64,000 nucleotides of DNA from Arthrobacter sp. ISL-65 (GTDB lineage: Bacteria > Actinomycetota > Actinomycetes > Actinomycetales > Micrococcaceae): positions 144,476 to 208,475 of the forward strand of contig NZ_JAGGPN010000007.1 of NCBI RefSeq assembly GCF_018613795.1. The letters are read 5' to 3'. This document shows, piece after piece, positions 8,587 through 17,484 of the stretch. The position numbers were made by a program, and so were the translations under genes. The notes under the pieces are model-generated. The model was not told the DNA's origin. It ran no database searches and saw only the letters and a program-made list of their open reading frames with translations. Within the stretch, counting starts at the first letter, position 1. Each line of letters opens with the position of its first letter.

Positions 8587-9735
8587 TCAGTTCAGCGCGA
8601 TGACGATCATCTGGGTGGTGCCCGGAATGCACGTCTGCAGGACTGCCCGGGGGAACCCGCCGAACACCGCAGCGACGTCGTTGGTGGTGCCGGGGTTCGG
8701 CACCTGGCTACGCGCCGAGACCGTGTAGGAGCCGTAGCCCGGGATGTCAACGCGTTCACCGACGCCTATTCCTGAGAACCGGGCCCAGCCGCCGCAGAAG
8801 TCGTGCTCCGTGATGAAGAGCGAGTATCCGTCAGTGGGCGTGAAATGGATGGGGCCGATGCAACTGTCCACCATCGCCTGGCCGCCGGCGCCAGCCACGT
8901 AGATGGTCCGCACCGCAGGAGCCGGTGCAGGTGCGGGCGCTGGAGCCGGAGCGGGAGCTGGTTCCGGTGCCGCTGGGGCCGGTGCCGGAGCGGGAGCCGG
9001 TGGGGCCACCGCGGGTCCGCTGAGCTTGAGCGTCTGGCCTGGGAAAATGACGGAGCTGGGTGCAAGTCCGTTGGCTGCGAGCACACCGCCGGTACTGACA
9101 CTGAAGCGCGCCGCAATGGAACTGACCGTGTCGCCGGCGACCACCCGGTACGTGGTGGGCTTTGGCGCCGGGGCCGGCTCAACCTTGCGGACCGTTGTGG
9201 TTTTCGGTGCCGTTGTGGTTTTCGGTGCCGTTGCGGGTTTCGGTGCCGGCGCCTTGGCGGCGCTTGGTGCCTTGACCGTCGCCTTGACGGGTACTTTCGC
9301 GGGTGCCTTGGCAACCGGCGTCACGGCAGGCGCAGCGGCGGGTGCCGCGGCTGGCGTGCTGGTGGCAGGTGCCGCGGCCGCTGCCTCTGCTGCCGCCGGC
9401 GTCGCGGCCGCCGGCTGTTCGACGGCGGCCGGCTGTTCGACGGCGGCCGGCTGTTCGACGGCGGCCGGTTGGCCGACGGCGGCCGGTTGGCCGACGGCGG
9501 CAGCCGGGCTCCCGGCGTCGGACGCCACCAGCGCGTTGACGCCCGCCGACGCCGCCAGCAGCGCAGCGGCCACCGCTGCCGAGATGAGCAGCACCCGGGC
9601 CCCGGGCCTGCCCGCCAGCGGTCCATGCCGCACCGGGGCTGGCCTGACGAAGCTCGGTGGCCCCGACGGCAGGCGCTGTGGATCGTTCTCGTCGCCGGGG
9701 GTGTTCTGGGGATCTGGCGTCTCCTGCTGGTTCAT
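8587..9735 (-). CDS. LysM protein with C-terminal sortase-like domain
   Basis: A 382-residue envelope protein. A cytoplasmic N-terminus is followed by one membrane segment (about residues 48-70). Next comes a long Ala/Pro/Lys/Thr-rich linker containing five 6-residue repeats (AAVGQP twice, AAVEQP three times), then a LysM domain (about residues 192-240: TYRVVAGDTVSSIAARF ... PGQTLKL) that should bind peptidoglycan, then a second Ala-Pro linker. The last 95 residues resemble a sortase fold: His311 in EHDFCGGWARF and Cys369 in LQTCIPG are 58 residues apart, close to the His-Cys spacing of sortases. The expected catalytic Arg after Cys is absent; the chain ends TQMIVIALN. This reading of the C-terminus is my inference; the LysM call is firm. 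It may be a degenerate, possibly inactive sortase. Confidence 0.85.
   Translation of the reverse strand: MNQQETPDPQNTPGDENDPQRLPSGPPSFVRPAPVRHGPLAGRPGARVLLISAAVAAALLAASAGVNALVASDAGSPAAAVGQPAAVGQPAAVEQPAAVEQPAAVEQPAAATPAAAEAAAAAPATSTPAAAPAAAPAVTPVAKAPAKVPVKATVKAPSAAKAPAPKPATAPKTTTAPKTTTVRKVEPAPAPKPTTYRVVAGDTVSSIAARFSVSTGGVLAANGLAPSSVIFPGQTLKLSGPAVAPPAPAPAPAPAAPEPAPAPAPAPAPAPAPAVRTIYVAGAGGQAMVDSCIGPIHFTPTDGYSLFITEHDFCGGWARFSGIGVGERVDIPGYGSYTVSARSQVPNPGTTNDVAAVFGGFPRAVLQTCIPGTTQMIVIALN
9413..9502. repeat. Five tandem 18-bp repeats inside the LysM gene
   Basis: Three copies of GGCTGTTCGACGGCGGCC are followed by two of the variant GGTTGGCCGACGGCGGCC (last base differs in the final copy), head to tail. 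They encode the AAVEQP/AAVGQP hexapeptides of the first linker. The unit is in frame, so copy-number change would alter linker length only. Confidence 0.95.
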
Positions 9736-10137
9736 GGCGGGCCTTTGCCTCGTGCGCAGGCGGCTGTCCGGGTGCGCGGCGGACGGTCACGCGCAGACAC
9801 AGGAGGCGCTGGGGCCCATGGGGGCGGAAGCACGGCATATGGGGCGCATGACCGCTATTCATGAGTGGTGCACGCTGCTCGCTAACGTGCCGGCCCCAGC
9901 CTGATTCGAGTATGGAACCACCGGACAGGCACCGCACGAGTAGGGAATACTTGTTTTTCCGGGACCCGGGCACTTGTTTCCCGCAGTATCCGCCGTTGCC
10001 CGTGCGCCCAGGCCGCCCACGCATGCCCGGGGGGGCTGAGCGGCAAACGGCGGGCGCAGAATATTCCCGGTGACGCGGGGAGCGAACAAGCCACCGGGCC
10101 GCGGGACTTACGGACACGGCTCGCGTACGGTTGAACC
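9736..10137. other. 402-bp intergenic region, no gene recognised
   Basis: This separates the divergent LysM and thioredoxin genes. It contains no ORF with a convincing ribosome site. The only element I can support is the TACGGT hexamer at 10126-10131, 6 nt before the thioredoxin ATG. It should also hold the LysM promoter, which I could not place. Confidence 0.5.
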
Positions 10138-10575
10138 ATGGCTACCGTTGACATCACAGGTGAACAGTTCGCATCGACCATCGAGGGCAACGGCATTGTC
10201 CTGGTGGACTTCTGGGCTGAATGGTGTGGCCCGTGTCGCCAGTTCGCCCCCACGTACTCCGCGGCTTCGGAAAAGCACCCGGACGTCGTTTTCGCGAAAG
10301 TGGACACCGAAGCCGAGCAGCAGCTGGCAGCGGAGGCGGGCATTTCCTCCATCCCCACGCTGATGGCATTCCGCGAGAAGGTGCTGGTCTTCTCACAGCC
10401 GGGCGCGCTGGCCGCCCCGCAGCTCGAGCAGGTCATTGACGCCGTCAAGGCGCTCGACATGGAGGAAGTCCACGCCCATGTGGCCCGCTCCCAGGCCGAG
10501 GCAGCTGCAGCCGCTGGCAACAGCGCCGGCAAGAGCGCCGGGCCCCAGGATGGCTCGCAGATCCCCGACTTCTAA
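10138..10575 (+). CDS. Thioredoxin
   Basis: A 145-residue protein disulfide reductase. The active site WCGPC (C30, C33) sits in LVDFWAEWCGPCRQF, and the SIPTLMAF block supplies the cis-Pro. The thioredoxin fold ends near residue 110. An extra Ala-rich tail of about 35 residues, ending QIPDF, is a feature of some actinobacterial thioredoxins. TACGGT ends 6 nt before the ATG, suggesting a leaderless mRNA. Confidence 0.96.
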   Translation: MATVDITGEQFASTIEGNGIVLVDFWAEWCGPCRQFAPTYSAASEKHPDVVFAKVDTEAEQQLAAEAGISSIPTLMAFREKVLVFSQPGALAAPQLEQVIDAVKALDMEEVHAHVARSQAEAAAAAGNSAGKSAGPQDGSQIPDF

Positions 10576-10609
10576 AGGATCCCGGGCCCTAAGCGCTCGT
10601 TAAAACAGC

Positions 10610-10673
10610 AACGGGATCACCCCGCACCCAGTAACCTTTCGGTTTTGGGTGCGGGGTGATCCCGTTGTTTTTT
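10610..10673. terminator. Strong bidirectional terminator
   Basis: A 21-bp perfect stem has arms at 10610-10630 and 10646-10666, each built on ACGGGATCACCCCGCACC and its complement, followed by a T-rich run to 10673. It lies between the convergent thioredoxin and monooxygenase-like genes and can serve both, although the T-run favours the plus strand. Confidence 0.93.
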
Positions 10674-10683
10674 GTTGAAGGAG

Positions 10684-10962
10684 TTAGAGGCGTTCCACCT
10701 GGGCAGGTTCGGCCAGGAGGGCGCTGAGGGATTCGTTCAGGTCCTGCAGGGCAATGCCCTTGGAGTGCGCGTCGAGGGCCTCTTCCGACTCCCAGCGCTC
10801 CGTCAGGACCAGCTTCTCCTCCGTCGCCTCGGTGAGCTCGTAGCGGATGCAGCCAGGTTCATTGACTACCTCGTCAATGGCGATTTCCAAGGCGAGCTTC
10901 ACGCGGAAGAACTCGCCGTCGTTGGGGATGAACGTGGCCTGCAGGTCGATGGGTGCACTCAT
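10684..10962 (-). CDS. Antibiotic biosynthesis monooxygenase (ABM) domain protein
   Basis: A 92-residue single-domain protein of the dimeric alpha+beta-barrel ABM / putative quinol monooxygenase group: AIDEVVNEPGCIRYEL, then LVLTERWESEEALDAHSKG, the usual WxSxxALxxH block. I chose the ATG at 10962 because TATTGT (10970-10975) ends 7 nt before it; an upstream in-frame start adds only a poorly conserved octapeptide. The substrate is unknown; YgiN-like quinone redox chemistry is one possibility. Confidence 0.85.
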   Translation of the reverse strand: MSAPIDLQATFIPNDGEFFRVKLALEIAIDEVVNEPGCIRYELTEATEEKLVLTERWESEEALDAHSKGIALQDLNESLSALLAEPAQVERL

Positions 10963-11066
10963 GGATTTCACAATACCGGCCCTCACTGACGCGCCCGGAC
11001 CTGTTACACAGAACGAGGTGGCCCGTATTGCTTCTCTAGCACCGGGCTGCTTGATAGCGTGCCATC

Positions 11067-12740
11067 ATGCGCGCTTACACCGCCGGGGACGCGGACGTCC
11101 CCCTGCTCGAGGAAACCATCGGCGAGAACTTTGAGCGGGTGGTGGGGCAGTTCCCCCTGCACGACGCGCTGATCGAGGCTGCCGCGGTGCCCGGGGCTGA
11201 CGCCCGCCGCTGGAGTTACACCAAACTGAACGACGACGTCGACCGGCTGGCCCGGGCGCTCCTCGCCGTTGGCATCACGAAGGGGGAGCGGATCGGCATC
11301 TGGAGCCCGAACTGCGCGGAATGGACCATCCTGCAGTACGCGACGGCGAAGATCGGGGCGGTCCTTGTCAACGTGAATCCTTCCTACCGCAGCCACGAGC
11401 TGGAGTTCGTGGTGAAGCAGAACGGCATGCGGATGCTGGTCACGGCGCCGTCGGACCAGAACAGCGACTATGTGGGGATGGCGCGCCAGGCCCTCACCGG
11501 ATGCCCAGACCTCCGCGAGCTCGTATTCCTGCCGGACTTCGAATTAGAAGGGCTCGACGCCGGCGTCCCCCTGGGTGAGCAGGAGCTCACGTACGCCGAG
11601 CTGCTCAAGCGGGCGGACGCCGTCGGGCATTCGGTGCTGTTGGCCCGCATGGCGGGCCTCGATCCGCACGATCCCATCAATCTCCAGTACACGTCCGGAA
11701 CCACGGGCTTCCCCAAGGGCGCCACGCTGACGCACCACAACATCCTCAACAACGGGTATTCCATCGGGGAGCTGCTCAACTACACCGAGCACGACCGCGT
11801 GGTGATTCCGGTGCCGTTCTACCACTGCTTCGGGATGGTGATCGGCAACCTGAACGCGCTGAGCCACGGCGCCGCGACGATCATCCCGGGACGCGGGTTC
11901 ACGCCTGCCGCCGCGCTGGAGGCCGTGCAGGATTTCGGTGGCACGTCCCTGTACGGGGTTCCCACCATGTTCATCGCCGAACTCGCGCTGCCCGACTTCG
12001 CCTCGTACGACCTCTCCACCCTCCGCACCGGGGTGATGGCCGGTTCGCTGTGCCCCATCGAGGTGATGAACCGCGTGATTTCCGAGATGAATATGAAGGA
12101 CGTGGCCATCTGCTACGGCATGACGGAGACATCGCCGGTGTCCACCATGACCCGCGACGGTGACACGCTCCAGCAGCGGACGGAAACCGTGGGGCGGACC
12201 ATGCCGCGGCTGGAAAGCAAGATCGTGGACGCTCTCGGAGAGGTGGTGGAGCGCGGCGAAATTGGCGAACTGTGCACCCGGGGTTACGCCGTCATGCAGG
12301 GGTACTGGAACCAGCCGGACAAGACAGCCGAGGCTATCGACGCCGACGGCTGGATGCACACCGGCGACCTGGCACGCATGGACGACGACGGGTACGTGGT
12401 GATCGAAGGCCGGATGAAGGACATGGTGATCCGCGGCGGCGAGAACATCTACCCGCGCGAGATCGAGGAGTTCCTCTACACCCATCCGTCCATCCAGGAC
12501 GTGCAGGTGATCGGGGTGCCGGATGCCAGGTATGGCGAGGAGCTCATGGCCTGCATCATCCTCAAGCCCGGGGCGGCACCATTGGACGCGGCCGCGGTGG
12601 CCGAGTTCTGCCGCGGCAAGCTGACGCACTACAAGGTTCCCCGCTACGTCGATGTGCGCGACAGCTTCCCCATGACGGTGTCGGGGAAGGTCCGCAAGGT
12701 GGAGATGCGCGAGGAAGCCGTCGCCCGGTTGGGCCTCTGA
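11067..12740 (+). CDS. AMP-binding acyl-CoA synthetase (FadD/FACS type)
   Basis: Activates a carboxylic acid, probably medium- or long-chain fatty acid, to its CoA thioester via an acyl-adenylate. The 557 residues carry all ANL signatures: P-loop YTSGTTGFPKG (208-218), YGMTETSP (A5), the HTGDLARMDDDGY block (A7), RGGENIYPREIEEF (A8) and the C-terminal catalytic Lys region TVSGKVRKVEM. TAGCGT at 11055-11060 ends 6 nt before the ATG, so it is probably leaderless. It converges with the DNA glycosylase gene, 11 bp away. Confidence 0.95.
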   Translation: MRAYTAGDADVPLLEETIGENFERVVGQFPLHDALIEAAAVPGADARRWSYTKLNDDVDRLARALLAVGITKGERIGIWSPNCAEWTILQYATAKIGAVLVNVNPSYRSHELEFVVKQNGMRMLVTAPSDQNSDYVGMARQALTGCPDLRELVFLPDFELEGLDAGVPLGEQELTYAELLKRADAVGHSVLLARMAGLDPHDPINLQYTSGTTGFPKGATLTHHNILNNGYSIGELLNYTEHDRVVIPVPFYHCFGMVIGNLNALSHGAATIIPGRGFTPAAALEAVQDFGGTSLYGVPTMFIAELALPDFASYDLSTLRTGVMAGSLCPIEVMNRVISEMNMKDVAICYGMTETSPVSTMTRDGDTLQQRTETVGRTMPRLESKIVDALGEVVERGEIGELCTRGYAVMQGYWNQPDKTAEAIDADGWMHTGDLARMDDDGYVVIEGRMKDMVIRGGENIYPREIEEFLYTHPSIQDVQVIGVPDARYGEELMACIILKPGAAPLDAAAVAEFCRGKLTHYKVPRYVDVRDSFPMTVSGKVRKVEMREEAVARLGL

Positions 12741-12751
12741 GCGCGAATGGG

Positions 12752-13732
12752 TCAGTGTGCGCGGTGGTCCTGGATGGTCATCCGCGGCCCGAAGGTGGGT
12801 TTCCGGAAGCCGCTGAGTCCGAGCATGCGGACCACCCGCTGCCGGTGTCCCGTCCACGGTTCCAGCAGGGCCAGCATGCCGGCGTCGTCAGTCCGCCGTC
12901 CGGTCAGCGCCGCGCCGACATACGCGGCGAGGTGGTAATCGCCAACGGCGATGGAGTCTGGGCAGCCGTGCGTCCGCTGCACCACCTCGGCTGCCGTCCA
13001 CACACCGATTCCCGGAATGGTCTGCATCTTGGCTGCTGCCTCCGCCGCAGGAAGGGACGCCAGACGTTCAAGGGCGACGGCGGAGCGCAGGGCGCGCATG
13101 ACGGTCGCCGACCGCTGCGGGCCGACTCCCGCCCTGTGCCATTCCCAGGTCGGAATGCGGAGCCATCCCTCGGCGGTGGGCCGGACCAGCAATCCGGGAG
13201 GTGCGATGGTACCGGCGCCGGGGGCGGGCGTGCCGTGGCGGTACATGAGGTAGCGGAAACCCCGCCGGGCCTCAATGACGGTAACCTTCTGCTCCAAAAT
13301 GGTGGGCACGAGCGAGTCAACCATCCGCCCGGTAGACGGGAGGCGGACGTCGGGGTTCCGGCGTCGGGCATCACGAACCATTCGCGGCAGTGTTGCTGAG
13401 AACGAAGGCTCGTCAAACGCCGACCAGTCGTCATCCGCCCCAAGGAGCCGCGGAACGCGCGCGAGGGCGGCGCCGGAACCGGGACCCCAGGCCTGGGTAT
13501 CGATGTAAGACTCCAGGCCCGTGCCAGCAACGGTGAGCCGCAGCGTCACCGGACCATCCGTCGTCGTGAAGGCCATCCACAGCCCGTCCGGCCGCGAGGA
13601 GAAGGAGGGATCACCGTTGCCGCGCATCAGGATGCCCAGGGTGCGGTGTAAGTCATACGGGCCGCCCGGATGCCACCTGAGGGACGCATCCGCCGCGGCT
13701 GCCAGCCGGGCGGGAACGTCAGCAATGGTCAT
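12752..13732 (-). CDS. DNA-3-methyladenine glycosylase II family (AlkA-like HhH-GPD)
   Basis: A 326-residue base-excision repair enzyme. A helix-hairpin-helix, IPGIGVWTAAEVV, is followed about 13 residues later by SIAVGDYHLAAYVG, whose Asp corresponds to the catalytic aspartate of the HhH-GPD superfamily. The N-terminal 110 residues form the AlkA-like accessory fold. It probably removes alkylated purines. No cysteine cluster for an Fe-S centre is present, unlike EndoIII/MutY. It is a single gene with no repair partners nearby. Confidence 0.88.
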   Translation of the reverse strand: MTIADVPARLAAAADASLRWHPGGPYDLHRTLGILMRGNGDPSFSSRPDGLWMAFTTTDGPVTLRLTVAGTGLESYIDTQAWGPGSGAALARVPRLLGADDDWSAFDEPSFSATLPRMVRDARRRNPDVRLPSTGRMVDSLVPTILEQKVTVIEARRGFRYLMYRHGTPAPGAGTIAPPGLLVRPTAEGWLRIPTWEWHRAGVGPQRSATVMRALRSAVALERLASLPAAEAAAKMQTIPGIGVWTAAEVVQRTHGCPDSIAVGDYHLAAYVGAALTGRRTDDAGMLALLEPWTGHRQRVVRMLGLSGFRKPTFGPRMTIQDHRAH

Positions 13733-13885
13733 GCAAACATCGTCCCACGCCGGACCGACAAACTTGCCGGCGGGGCCGCCGTGCGGCCTTTCCGAGGGCC
13801 CTTAACCCGCGCCCGCTCCAGGACTACAATCCCCAGTGTGGCGCGGGTCCGCCGTGTCCCTTCCCTCGAGTTGCAGGAGATGGCA

Positions 13886-14290
13886 ATGGGTGGCGTGGTG
13901 CATTTCGAAATCCCCGCGGACGACCAGGACCGGGCGAGAAACTTCTACAATCAGGCCCTCGGCTGGCGGATCGACCCCATGCCGGAGATGGACTACAACG
14001 TGGTGATCACCACGCCGATGGACGAAAAGACCGGCAGGCCCACCGAGCCGGGCGCCATCAACGGCGGCATGATGGCCCGCGAAGGGGAACTGACCACACC
14101 GGTGATCACGGTGGACGTTGAGGACATTGACGCGACGCTGCGCACGGTTGAGCAGCTGGGCGGTTCCGTGGTGAAGCCCAAGGAAACCATCCCGGGCATG
14201 GGCCATTACGCCTACTTCAAGGACACGGAGGGCAACATCCTGGGGCTCTGGGAGAACCTCCCGGCCGATGCCGGCGGTGCTTCCGGCTGA
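13886..14290 (+). CDS. VOC (glyoxalase/bleomycin-resistance fold) protein
   Basis: A 134-residue vicinal-oxygen-chelate protein. VVHFEIPADDQDRARNFYNQALGWRI opens the first beta-alpha-beta-beta-beta module; GGSVVKPKETIPGMGHYAYFKDTEGNILGLWE closes the second, with the terminal Glu in the usual metal-ligand position. I chose the second of two close ATGs because AGGAG (13875-13879) is 6 nt from it. The substrate is unknown. It converges with another VOC gene, 1 bp away, that is not closely similar. Confidence 0.86.
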   Translation: MGGVVHFEIPADDQDRARNFYNQALGWRIDPMPEMDYNVVITTPMDEKTGRPTEPGAINGGMMAREGELTTPVITVDVEDIDATLRTVEQLGGSVVKPKETIPGMGHYAYFKDTEGNILGLWENLPADAGGASG

Positions 14291-14291
14291 C

Positions 14292-14723
14292 CTATTCCTC
14301 GCCGAAGCGGCCGCGGGCCTCCACCGGGATCAGCGGCTGCTGGGCGCGGATCCTGAGCTCCTGCACCGCCCAGGTGTTCCCGTCCGGGTCGCTGAACCCG
14401 AAGAACGTTCCGCCGTCGCGCTCATCGAAGACGGTGATTTCGCTCGCTTCCACGCCGCGGCTGAGCAGCTCGTCGCGCGCCGCCCGGGCATCCGCCACCA
14501 CCAGCTGCAGGCCCCGCATGGAGCCCGGCGCCATCTCGTTCTGCGACGGCAGGTCGCCGATCACGATCGAGCACCCCGAACCGGGAGGCGTCAGCTGGAC
14601 CACGTGCATGTGCTCATTCTGCGTGTCGTGGTCCAGGCTGAAGCCGACCTTGTCCCGGTAGAACTCCACGGCCCGGCCGATGTCGCTCACGGGCAGCACA
14701 ACCACTTCGAGGGTCCAGTCCAC
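14292..14723 (-). CDS. VOC family protein
   Basis: A 143-residue glyoxalase-fold protein: VVVLPVSDIGRAVEFYRDKVGF and, near the end, FFGFSDPDGNTWAVQEL. The GTG at 14723 is placed by AAAGGAA (14731-14737) 7 nt upstream; longer in-frame versions add an unrelated N-terminus. Similar actinobacterial proteins are annotated only as VOC family; the metal and substrate are unknown. Confidence 0.87.
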   Translation of the reverse strand: MDWTLEVVVLPVSDIGRAVEFYRDKVGFSLDHDTQNEHMHVVQLTPPGSGCSIVIGDLPSQNEMAPGSMRGLQLVVADARAARDELLSRGVEASEITVFDERDGGTFFGFSDPDGNTWAVQELRIRAQQPLIPVEARGRFGEE

Positions 14724-14921
14724 GGCACGGTTCCTTTCAACGTCACTGATGAACGGCACCCGGCCGCGGGTACCGTAGCCAGCTTGCCCTGCCGGCACTG
14801 TCCTTGGCTAGGCATAGCGTGGCTAGGCATGGCGGCGGCTAGGCATGGCCACCAGGCCCCGCCGCCCGGGCCGGCGTGGGCCCGCGCGGGTCCCGTAGTC
14901 CAAGACGGTAAGTTGGTACCC

Positions 14922-16307
14922 ATGAAGTACGCCCAGTCTGTCCTGGACCTCATCGGCAACACCCCGCTCATCAAGCTCAACCACGTCACCGAGGGCATCA
15001 AGGCCACCGTCCTCGTGAAGCTGGAATACGTGAACCCCGGCGGCTCCATCAAGGACCGCATCGCGGCGAAGATGGTCGAGGAAGCCGAGCGTGACGGCAA
15101 GCTCAAGCCAGGCGGCACCATCATCGAGCCCACCTCCGGGAACACCGGCGTCGGCCTGGCCCTGGTGGCGCAGCAAAAAGGCTACAAGTGCATCTTCGTG
15201 GTTCCGGACAAGGTGGGCGAGGACAAGCGCGCGGTCCTTCAGGCCTACGGCGCCGAAGTGGTGGTGACGCCCACCGCCGTCGAGCCTGACAGCCCGCAGA
15301 GCTACTACGGCGTGTCCGACCGCCTGGTCACCGAGATCCCCGGAGCGTACAAGCCGGACCAGTTCTCCAACCCCGCGGCACCGCTGAGCCACTACGAGAC
15401 CACCGGCCCCGAGATCTGGCGGGACACCGACGGCAAGGTGACGCACTGCATCATCGGCGCCGGCACCGGAGGCACCATCACCGGCACCGGCCGCTACCTC
15501 AAGGAGGTGTCGGCGGACCGTCCGGAGTCCGACGGCGGCCGGGTCAGGATCATCGGGGCCGATCCCGAAGGCTCTGTCTACTCGGGCGGCACCGGTCGCC
15601 CGTACTTCGTCGAGGGCGTGGGCGAGGACATGTGGCCCGGCAACTACGACAAGTCGGTCCCGGACGAGGTCCTCGCGGTCAGCGACGCCGACTCCTTCGA
15701 GATGACCCGGCGGCTGGCGCGCGAGGAGGGCCTGCTGGTGGGCGGTTCCTCCGGCATGGCCGTGGTGGCCGCGCTGCGCACGGCCCGGGACCTCCCCGAG
15801 GACGCGGTGGTGGTGGTAATCCTGCCCGACTCCGGCCGCGGTTACCTCGCCAAGATTTTCAACGACCAGTGGATGCGCTCCTACGGCTTCCTCTCCGGCG
15901 GCGAGGAGGCCTCCGTTGGCGAGGTCATCAAATTCAAGACGGGCGAACTGCCGGACCTGGTGCACATCCACCCCAACGAAACCGTCCGCGACGTCATCAA
16001 CATCATGAACGAGTTCGGCGTCAGCCACATCCCGGTCCTCTCCGCGGAGCCGCCCGTGGTGATGGGCGAAGTCCTCGGGGCCGTGGATGAACGGACCCTG
16101 ACCGCCAAGCTGTTCCGCGGCGAGGCCAAGCTGACGGACAAGATCGCCGAGCACATGGGGGAGAAGCTGCCGGTGATCGGCTCGCTCGAAACCATCTCGG
16201 CCGCCCGCGAACTGCTCTCCGACGTCGACACCGTGATGGTGACATTCGTCGGCGCGCCCATAGGCATCCTGACCCGCCACGACCTCCTCGCCTACCTCAG
16301 CAACTGA
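14922..16307 (+). CDS. Cystathionine beta-synthase
   Basis: Condenses serine (or activated serine) with homocysteine to cystathionine, using PLP. The PLP lysine is K44 in NPGGSIKDR, with EPTSGNTG as the substrate loop and GAGTGGTITG as the phosphate-binding loop. Residues about 340-460 are a C-terminal Bateman module with two CBS motifs (TVRDVINIMNEFGVSHIPV and TISAARELLSDVDTVMV). At 461 residues it has full CBS length; O-acetylserine sulfhydrylases lack the CBS tail. TAAGTT (14909-14914) ends 7 nt before the ATG, suggesting a leaderless start. It is followed after 13 nt by cystathionine gamma-synthase, so the pair covers transsulfuration. Confidence 0.95.
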   Translation: MKYAQSVLDLIGNTPLIKLNHVTEGIKATVLVKLEYVNPGGSIKDRIAAKMVEEAERDGKLKPGGTIIEPTSGNTGVGLALVAQQKGYKCIFVVPDKVGEDKRAVLQAYGAEVVVTPTAVEPDSPQSYYGVSDRLVTEIPGAYKPDQFSNPAAPLSHYETTGPEIWRDTDGKVTHCIIGAGTGGTITGTGRYLKEVSADRPESDGGRVRIIGADPEGSVYSGGTGRPYFVEGVGEDMWPGNYDKSVPDEVLAVSDADSFEMTRRLAREEGLLVGGSSGMAVVAALRTARDLPEDAVVVVILPDSGRGYLAKIFNDQWMRSYGFLSGGEEASVGEVIKFKTGELPDLVHIHPNETVRDVINIMNEFGVSHIPVLSAEPPVVMGEVLGAVDERTLTAKLFRGEAKLTDKIAEHMGEKLPVIGSLETISAARELLSDVDTVMVTFVGAPIGILTRHDLLAYLSN

Positions 16308-16320
16308 TCGAAGGAGCCCC

Positions 16321-17484
16321 ATGTCTGTCTCTAAGAACCAAGGATTCAACACCCGCGCCGTGCACGCCGGCCAGGCCTTCGAGCCGCGCACCGGCGCCGT
16401 CGTTCCGCCCCTGCACTTCAGCTCGACATATGCCCAAGACGGCATCGGAAACCTTCGGGACGGCTACGAATACGGCCGCGGCGGCAACCCCACCCGCGAC
16501 GCCCTGCAGGAGCAGCTCGCGGCGCTGGAGCGCGGCACGCATGCCTATTCCTTCAGCTCGGGTCTCGCGGCCGAGGATTCCCTCATCCGCGCCCTGATGC
16601 GGCCCGGCGACCACATCGTGCTCGGCAACGACGCCTACGGCGGCACATACCGGCTGATCAGCCGCGTACTGGGCGAATGGGGGATCGGTAACACCCCCGT
16701 GGACATGGCCGACCTCGATGCCGTTCAGGCGGCAGTTGCCGCCAACAAGACCCGCTTCGTCTGGGTGGAGACGCCGTCCAACCCGCTGATGAAGATCACC
16801 GACATCGAGGCGCTCGCCAAGGTGGCGCACGACGCCGGGGCCCTACTGATCGTCGACAACACCTTCGCGTCGCCCTACCTGCAGACCCCGCTCGACCTGG
16901 GTGCCGACGTCGTGGTTCACTCCACCACCAAGTACATCGGCGGCCACTCCGACGTGGTGGGCGGCGCGATCGTGGTCAAGGACGCTGAGCTGGCCGAGAA
17001 GATCGGCTTCGTGCAGTTCGCCGTGGGCGCCGTCTCCGGCCCGATGGACGCGTTCCTCACCACCCGCGGGCTGAAGACGCTGGGGGTCCGCATGGACCGG
17101 CACAGCGACAACGCCCAGGCCGTGGCCGAATGGCTCCTGGAACGGCCCGAGGTGGAAGCCGTCCTGTACCCGGGCCTGCCCTCGCACGTCGGCCACGAGC
17201 TGGCCAAGAAGCAGATGAGGAAGTTCGGCGGCATGATCTCCGTGCAGTTCAAGGGCGGTGAGGCCGCTGCCCGGAAGGTGGCCGAATCGACGTCGGTGTT
17301 CACCCTGGCGGAATCGCTGGGCGGAATTGAATCGCTGATGAACTACCCGTCGGAGATGACCCACGCCTCGGTCAAGGGGACCGAACTGGCCGTTCCCGTG
17401 AACCTGATCCGGCTCTCCTGCGGCATCGAGGACGTCGAGGACCTCATCGCGGACCTTGAGCAAGCCTTCACGCACATCCAGTGA
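16321..17484 (+). CDS. metB: Cystathionine gamma-synthase (or gamma-lyase)
   Basis: A 387-residue PLP enzyme of the Cys/Met metabolism family. The PLP lysine is K204 in HSTTKYIGGHSDVVGG; YGRGGNPTRDALQEQL and SSGLAAEDSL are the usual upstream blocks. It either makes cystathionine from activated homoserine and cysteine or cleaves it. Pairing with cystathionine beta-synthase means a lyase (reverse transsulfuration) role is also possible; sequence alone does not decide. It has an AAGGAG ribosome site, and its stop codon overlaps the next gene by GTGA. Confidence 0.92.
   Translation: MSVSKNQGFNTRAVHAGQAFEPRTGAVVPPLHFSSTYAQDGIGNLRDGYEYGRGGNPTRDALQEQLAALERGTHAYSFSSGLAAEDSLIRALMRPGDHIVLGNDAYGGTYRLISRVLGEWGIGNTPVDMADLDAVQAAVAANKTRFVWVETPSNPLMKITDIEALAKVAHDAGALLIVDNTFASPYLQTPLDLGADVVVHSTTKYIGGHSDVVGGAIVVKDAELAEKIGFVQFAVGAVSGPMDAFLTTRGLKTLGVRMDRHSDNAQAVAEWLLERPEVEAVLYPGLPSHVGHELAKKQMRKFGGMISVQFKGGEAAARKVAESTSVFTLAESLGGIESLMNYPSEMTHASVKGTELAVPVNLIRLSCGIEDVEDLIADLEQAFTHIQ

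Noticed and set aside
9413..9502. Regular 18-bp repeats considered as a CRISPR or regulatory iteron array
   Set aside because: The units have no unique spacers, are in frame, and encode a Pro/Ala linker of the LysM protein.
13670..13885. An upstream extension of the VOC protein at 13886
   Set aside because: The extra 72 codons overlap the divergent glycosylase start region, show no VOC homology, and the AGGAG site points to 13886.
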